Origin: Sipunculus nudus
Lineage: Eukaryota; Annelida; Sipuncula; Golfingiida; Sipunculidae
NCBI GenBank assembly: GCA_026874595.1
Contig: CM049306.1
Location: 88,702,642-88,766,641, forward strand
Direction: 5' to 3'
DNA length: 64,000 nucleotides
Part shown: positions 59,301-64,000 of the stretch, in pieces
How the letters are laid out: each line of letters begins with the position of its first letter
Position numbering within the stretch: the first letter of the stretch is position 1
The notes under the pieces: model-generated
Databases searched by the model: none
Told to the model about the DNA's origin: nothing
What the model saw: the letters and a program-made list of their open reading frames with translations, nothing else
Translations under genes and position numbers: made by a program

Positions 59301-62159
59301 CTGGTACAGGTTGACCTGTTTTATCTCCGGAGTTGTTCTTCTTATTGATCTAGCAGGATCTCAGCTGCAGGTGACGGCCTATTTTTTCTGAGCTAAGAAT
59401 GTCATGTTCTCCTAGGTACAAATAATAAGATTACTTTTTCCCAACCTGGCACCAGAACAGTGTTAGTTATAGAGGCCATGGTCTACTAATTAGAATCACC
59501 TCATGGGTGAACATGAAATGATGTGTCGTTAACGCAATCAGTGATAATGATGGGGATAATGACATATTCCTCGATCCGAAAGAAACTAATTCAGAAGACA
59601 CCATGACCTTTACATCTGTCTTAATCATTATTTATATCTGTATGTCACTCTATACATAGAAATGGTTACAAGGGAGCTATTTATATGGGAAACGTGGCAT
59701 AAAAAAGGTGTCATATCTTAAATTATTTACATCTAGAATATCATAGAAGCCAACTAATAGAGAGTTGCTTAATCAGCCATACGTCCACCAGTTCATGACT
59801 TCAGTAAAGCGGATCCACAAAACATTTATGACAAAAACAACAACCGCATAATTCCATGGATTTTTGTTTAAGCTCCTTTTCTATTCAGCGTTGTCTATCA
59901 TAACGTAAAAAACTATGTAGCTGCTACTATTTGTTATGTTAGCCAAGTAAATACCAGTTTTGGTGAAATGTTATATCAACTGCAACCCCGGGCCAGCATA
60001 TCTAGGCTCACACACCTGGACACCACTTACGTCTTCCGGTGGGATCACGTGTGATTACGATTCTGTACTTATGACGTCATCACCCGTTATTTGGTCAGAA
60101 CCTGGATAATTAGCCTCCCACCGACCCTGTCAGTATCCACGCGTGGCAAACTCTCTGACCTACCAGTAATTTTATTTTCTTGAATCCAAAATCTTAATAT
60201 AATGACCAAACATTCAGGGTAAAGCAATGCGGACCAATCACTTGGGGGTAATTGAAGAAAATGTGCAATTTCCTCACTGATATTACAATGTACAGCTAAG
60301 ATATCATACTACCTATGCATAATTTTGATATAGGCCTATAGTGCTGTGTAAAATATGTTTATTTTGTGTTAATACGCTATGTACACCTTCCAGTTAAGTA
60401 TCGTTTTTCCACATGTTTACAGACTTGTATACTGATGGCCTATTTGCAAAAAAATAGCAATTTCATTTCTAATTCTTTTTCTGTTATAAATACGTAAAGT
60501 GTAAAAAAAATAAGGTTCCACCTTTTCATTATTAAATGAGTTGACATACCTGTAACTTACCTGTTCTTGAAAATTACCTTTGGTTGAAAATATTAGATTA
60601 TATGTATATTGCAGTGAAACTGCAAATACATCAACTCTTACTGCGATGGAGGGGTGTGTCAGTGAAATATTAGTTAGAGCAAGGAGATTAAAATTTATTT
60701 CTAAATCTACTTGGTTAGAGGAAATAAAAGTTTTATATTTTACCTATTTTTAACTGTATTTACCTGATTTTCATAATGAACAGTAACCTGTCTGTAAATG
60801 CTGAAATTTCACAAAGATTTCTTTAGTGTTACTGAGTAAAATTTGTGAAACAAATCATGCCATTATATAAGTCATGTTTAAACGTGTAAAAATGCAAAAT
60901 TAATTTGAACAGTAAAGCGTTTATAAGCTGCCATGGTAAATTAACTTTTTTATACAATATACAAGGGCTTTATTTTTTATTCCTGAAGAATATTTTTTAT
61001 TGTTTTAATTAATATTTCTTTTGTTAGGTCTGGTTTCAGTTTACAAGATAATATGGTGCTCTTCCGAGAGCTTCAAAAGGTATGAATTTAGTTTGAGAAA
61101 TACTAAAACTTTTTTTTATACATTTCAGTTATTTATATAGATAGGACTTCAATTAACTACAGATAGATAATTTTAGGCTTTTACATTATTGTTCTATTAT
61201 TTCATGACAATTATATAGTTGAGTCCAATATATTGTCTCACAAAGTTCAGGTCAATTCTAGTACAACTCCAATAGCTAAATTATTCTGCAGTTTATAAAG
61301 TTCACACTAATTATTGTAAAAGCCCTAACATGGGTAACAACCACATGTACGTCTGATACAATTTATCTAATCCACTTTATGAATTTTGCAGCCACCTTTT
61401 GACACAACGAAATACATTCATTCAATCAAAATTATATATTGCCCTTTATGCTTTACGTCATAATATATATGTGAAGGGTAGGGTGACACAATCGTGTCTC
61501 AAGTTAAAAATAAAAGGAAATAAATGATTGCTTCATAAAATGACTTTTTTTAGTTGATGTGTGGTCCATATGTGCCTTCTTGTGCCATTCTGTAATACGA
61601 TGCTGTAATGTTATTTTGCTTACAAATTTCATTATATAACCAAGCCTATTATTAGTTCACTATTTTTCATCCCAATGGAAGAGTGACAGGGCGGATAAGT
61701 CGCGATAATAGGGGCCTTAATTTAATCCTTAGGGTAAACTGACCATCATAAGGTTCTCTGTCGTAAAGTCCAATCGTAACCAGACCAATCCCAAAATTCA
61801 ATTTAAGTTGCAATAAGAGTCAGTGAGACAATCTATAATTAAGTTAAAAAATACAACCTGTCTCAAGAAACTAGACCTAGTCATCAAAATTACCTGAGAT
61901 TTCACTGTTACTGTGCAAGATGTCAATTTGTTCTATGATTTGTTCATCCGTTGTTTGTTTCGGTTTTCGCAAGCTGATTGATCAGTTGCGTATGTCTGTT
62001 TATTGTGTTTGTTTTTCCGTACTGTCATAGCACAATTTTGTAGCAATCGATCTGAACCTTACAGGATTGATTGAATTCCAAAAGTCTTGAAAGCCTATTG
62101 TTTTTTGGTCAGTAAAACAATCCTCTGAATGTTATAATGTCGATATAACCCCTAAAGTT
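59301..62159. other. Unique AT-rich sequence, no supported gene
   Basis: About 2.9 kb with no recognised gene. A GC-balanced patch at 59990-60130 carries CACGTG-like GATCACGTGTGA and the palindrome TGACGTCA at 60072-60079. Confidence 0.4.
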
Positions 62160-62690
62160 ATAGAATTTCTTATGTCTTTTAGACTATATAGTCCAAAGGT
62201 AAAGGTCAAGGTCATTGAAAAACAACAAAATCGTTTTTCTTCATATCTTCATCAAAATGTATCGATGCTGCATAAACTGTAGTTCATTTTACTCGCCATT
62301 TCATGGCCTTTCTTTTGTAACTGTCTAAATCTACTGTTACCATGGAAATTTATTTTTTTTGTGTGTGTGTGTGTGGAAAAATTCATGGTAACCCTAAATA
62401 TGGGGTCTCATTTATCTAACGTTGTCACCTTTTAAAGGTAGAGAGGTCTTTGAGCACCATTGGATCAGTTTTACTGGACTTAATCTCGGGAAATCTCGTA
62501 CCGTTTCTCATAAAATGGGATACAACGAGATTTCACTTTTTTCGCTCTACAGGCCACATATCTCCAGCAATCGCCCTTAAAGTTATACAGCTAGTTGATA
62601 GAAAAACGAAACTCCTACAAGTCTTTTGTTTCTAGTGGCGATAGATCAAAGGTCAAGGGCAAGGTCATAAAAAATATTATTTTGCTCATA
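62160..62690. repeat. AAGGTCAAGGTCAT-type bivalve repeat, diverged
   Basis: AAAGGTCAAGGTCATTGAAA near 62200 and AAAGGTCAAGGGCAAGGTCA near 62650 bracket about 450 bp. In between are inverted GTTACCATG / CATGGTAAC (about 62336 and 62385) flanking a short (GT)n. Words of this type are frequent in bivalve interspersed repeats. Boundaries are uncertain. Confidence 0.4.
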
Positions 62691-62810
62691 AGGTTGTACA
62701 AAATCTACGCAAACTATCGATTATTTGAATAGTTTTTGCATTCCCAATTCTATCTGTCTTTCCTATTTCAATTTTCGGCAAGTGTTCGACTACGGAGTCC
62801 GGGAGACGAC

Positions 62811-63075
62811 ATTGTGAAAAATATTTATTAATTCGTGGCCACGAATTAGAATTCGTGCGCACGAATTACTAGGTGTGAAAAATATATTTCCAAGGTGGAA
62901 AAAATATTTATTAATTCGTGCGCACGAATTCGATTTCGTGGCCACGAATTACTAATCCGTGCGCACGAATTAGTGACCAATGAGAACAGCCCTCTCATGT
63001 TGCTGGCTCAATGCTCATTGGCTACTAATTCGTGCGCACGAGTTATTAATTCGTGCGCACGAATTACTAGCCAGT
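62811..63075. repeat. Array of seven 18-bp palindromes (left arm)
   Basis: Copies of AATTCGTGCGCACGAATT or AATTCGTGGCCACGAATT (one or two variants) at 62830-62847, 62850-62867, 62913-62930, 62933-62950, 62954-62971, 63027-63044 and 63048-63065. Neighbours inside pairs start 20-21 bp apart. The core alternates between GTGCGCAC and GTGGCCAC. Between 62972 and 63026 lies an inverted CCAATGAG / CTCATTGG pair. The segment 62863-62899 reappears inverted at 63932-63968, making this the left arm of a larger inverted structure. Confidence 0.9.
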
Positions 63076-63149
63076 GAGAAGCAAGCACACATCGACTTAG
63101 TGTAGGCACAGGCTGGCATTTTCAGCGGACACAGTCGGTTGTCAAAATG

Positions 63150-63909
63150 GAGCCCAGCGTCTTCCGACAGTTCCGTGACTTCCTACCTTAGAAAATTCGG
63201 AACTCTGTATATTGAAAATAGAAAGGACTTTAAGCGATACCTAAAGAACATAAATATAAAACTCACAGACCCAGTTGCCGTGCATGGTGGAAAATTTCTA
63301 AGGCTTTCTCTGGTAAAAAACAACAACCTACCTTATCATCGTTGGGGCATAATGGGAACATTATTATAGACAAAGCCGATCAGGCTGTAATTTTTAACAC
63401 ATATTTTGCTTCACAAAGTAAGTACAGTTACAGTTCCCAACCGCCATTTGACGATGATGCTAAATTGCAAATTACTAATAAACTAGGTGAAATGAACTTC
63501 ACAGAAACTGAGGTATCTCATGTCATATTTGGGATTCGCTTTCCTGACAGGAACACATAAACATGTTATGTTTGAAAGCCAATTAGCGTTTGGAAATTTT
63601 GAAAAAAAATATAAATTCCATTTCTCTATGAAAGTTTTAGATCGAATGTACAAATCTTTAATAAGTTTAGTACTGGAGGGTCGTGTTTTAATATTTAACA
63701 ATTAATCTGTCAGACAGTCATACCAACTAGAGAGTATACAGCGGAAAGCATGTTTAACATGTACTGGAGCGCTCTCGACTTCCAGCACTGGAGCTATGGT
63801 AAAAGAGCTATAATGGTCAAGTATAAAAATGAGAAGAGAGCTGGCTATACAATCCACATTTTATAAAATGATTAACGGACTAGCTCCAGATTATCTGCTA
63901 ATATATTAA
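63150..63909 (+). pseudogene. LINE (non-LTR retrotransposon) reverse-transcriptase relic
   Basis: The normal protein is the endonuclease/reverse transcriptase of a LINE. Two parts are recognisable on the plus strand. At about 63285-63525 the frame contains WWKISKAF, GNIIIDKADQAVIFNTYFAS, PPFDDDAKLQ and TETEVSHV, which is the region between endonuclease and RT domain in CR1/L2/jockey-type LINEs (WWK...NG.I..D...KA..FN.YF..Q...). At 63712-63909 another frame gives LESIQRKACLTCTGA, STSST, KEL, RRELAIQSTFYKMINGLAPD, the C-terminal region. Between them the whole catalytic RT core is missing (replaced by ~165 bp). The first part changes frame upstream (63139-63290) and the second carries an in-frame TAA at 63811-63813. 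So it is internally deleted and dead. It sits inside the palindromic inverted arms. Confidence 0.85.
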
Positions 63910-63931
63910 ATCAAACTGTCTCAAACTGTTT

Positions 63932-64000
63932 CCACCTTGGAAATATATTTTTCACACCTAGTAATTCGCGCGCACGGATTAATAAATATTTTTTCCACCT
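63932..64000. repeat. Right inverted arm of the palindromic structure (runs off window)
   Basis: TCCACCTTGGAAATATATTT...CCTAGTAATTC (63932-63968) is the reverse complement of 62863-62899. It is followed by an eighth palindrome variant (AATTCGCGCGCACGGATT, 63963-63980) and by AATAAATATTTTTTCCACCT, the inverse of 62892-62912. The element continues past the window edge. Confidence 0.9.

Noticed and set aside
60618-60645. TTGCAGTGAAACTGCAA hairpin
   Set aside because: Only 7-bp arms, expected by chance in 64 kb.
1-64000. CRISPR array, prokaryotic operon or phage content
   Set aside because: No spacer-repeat pattern, no dense coding and no ribosome-binding-site-linked ORFs. The sequence is eukaryotic in character.

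Overview
This looks like AT-rich nuclear DNA from an invertebrate, most likely a mollusc and probably a bivalve. The evidence is indirect: (i) repeat types I recognise from bivalve genomes, namely an AGCTCA...CTTTGTCCGCCGTCCG repeat near 13.87 kb, two elements with ATTATGTCTCCC ends and internal AAGGTCAAGGTCA-type units (5.5-5.9 kb and 44.06-44.64 kb), and a GACGAAACGC fragment near 15.87 kb; (ii) several tRNA-derived SINE heads; (iii) very abundant (TA)n, (CT)n and long poly-G tracts. The species call is an inference.

I found no protein-coding host gene that I can support. Every open frame is short. Most start at non-ATG codons, cross introns-or-noise AT-rich sequence, or are frames through microsatellites. 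The only recognisable protein coding is a broken LINE reverse-transcriptase pseudogene at 63.15-63.91 kb on the plus strand. Two 43-65 codon open stretches (7.6 kb and 47.4 kb, minus strand) have protein-like composition but no family I recognise. The window is therefore intergenic or deep intronic sequence shaped by transposable elements and tandem repeats.

Layout. 0-6 kb: a minus-strand SINE, a GGTTCT/AGAACC element, another minus-strand SINE, the first of three ~0.9 kb LTR-like repeats, and an ATTATGTCTCCC element. 6-17 kb: a CAGGGGCG-ended element, LTR-like copy B (inserted next to (TA)24), an AT-rich triplet tract, a ~34-unit 26-bp minisatellite with higher-order structure, the bivalve AGCTCA repeat, a tRNA-Leu/Ser-like relic, LTR-like copy C with a duplicated 5' end, and a ~93-bp tandem duplication. 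17-38 kb: mostly unique sequence with small hairpins, a pogo-like terminus, microsatellites and short repeat fragments. 38-50 kb: a compound (CT)(TA)(GA) tract, CAGGGG repeats, a striking ~96-bp near-perfect hairpin at 42.56 kb, a SINE, the second ATTATGTCTCCC element, a second 26-bp minisatellite, large (CT)n arrays and another SINE. 50-62 kb: CAGGGGCG elements with G-runs, a GTCGTA-rich island, and a cluster of AATCT(G/T)AAATCG motifs. 62.8-64 kb: an array of 18-bp palindromes that encloses the LINE relic in inverted arms and runs off the window edge.

The strongest candidates for something not well described are the palindrome array around the LINE relic (spacing of 20-21 bp between neighbouring palindromes), the 42.56-kb hairpin, and the ~0.9 kb LTR-like family with TGTTAC/GTAACA ends present three times in 12 kb with no internal coding part.
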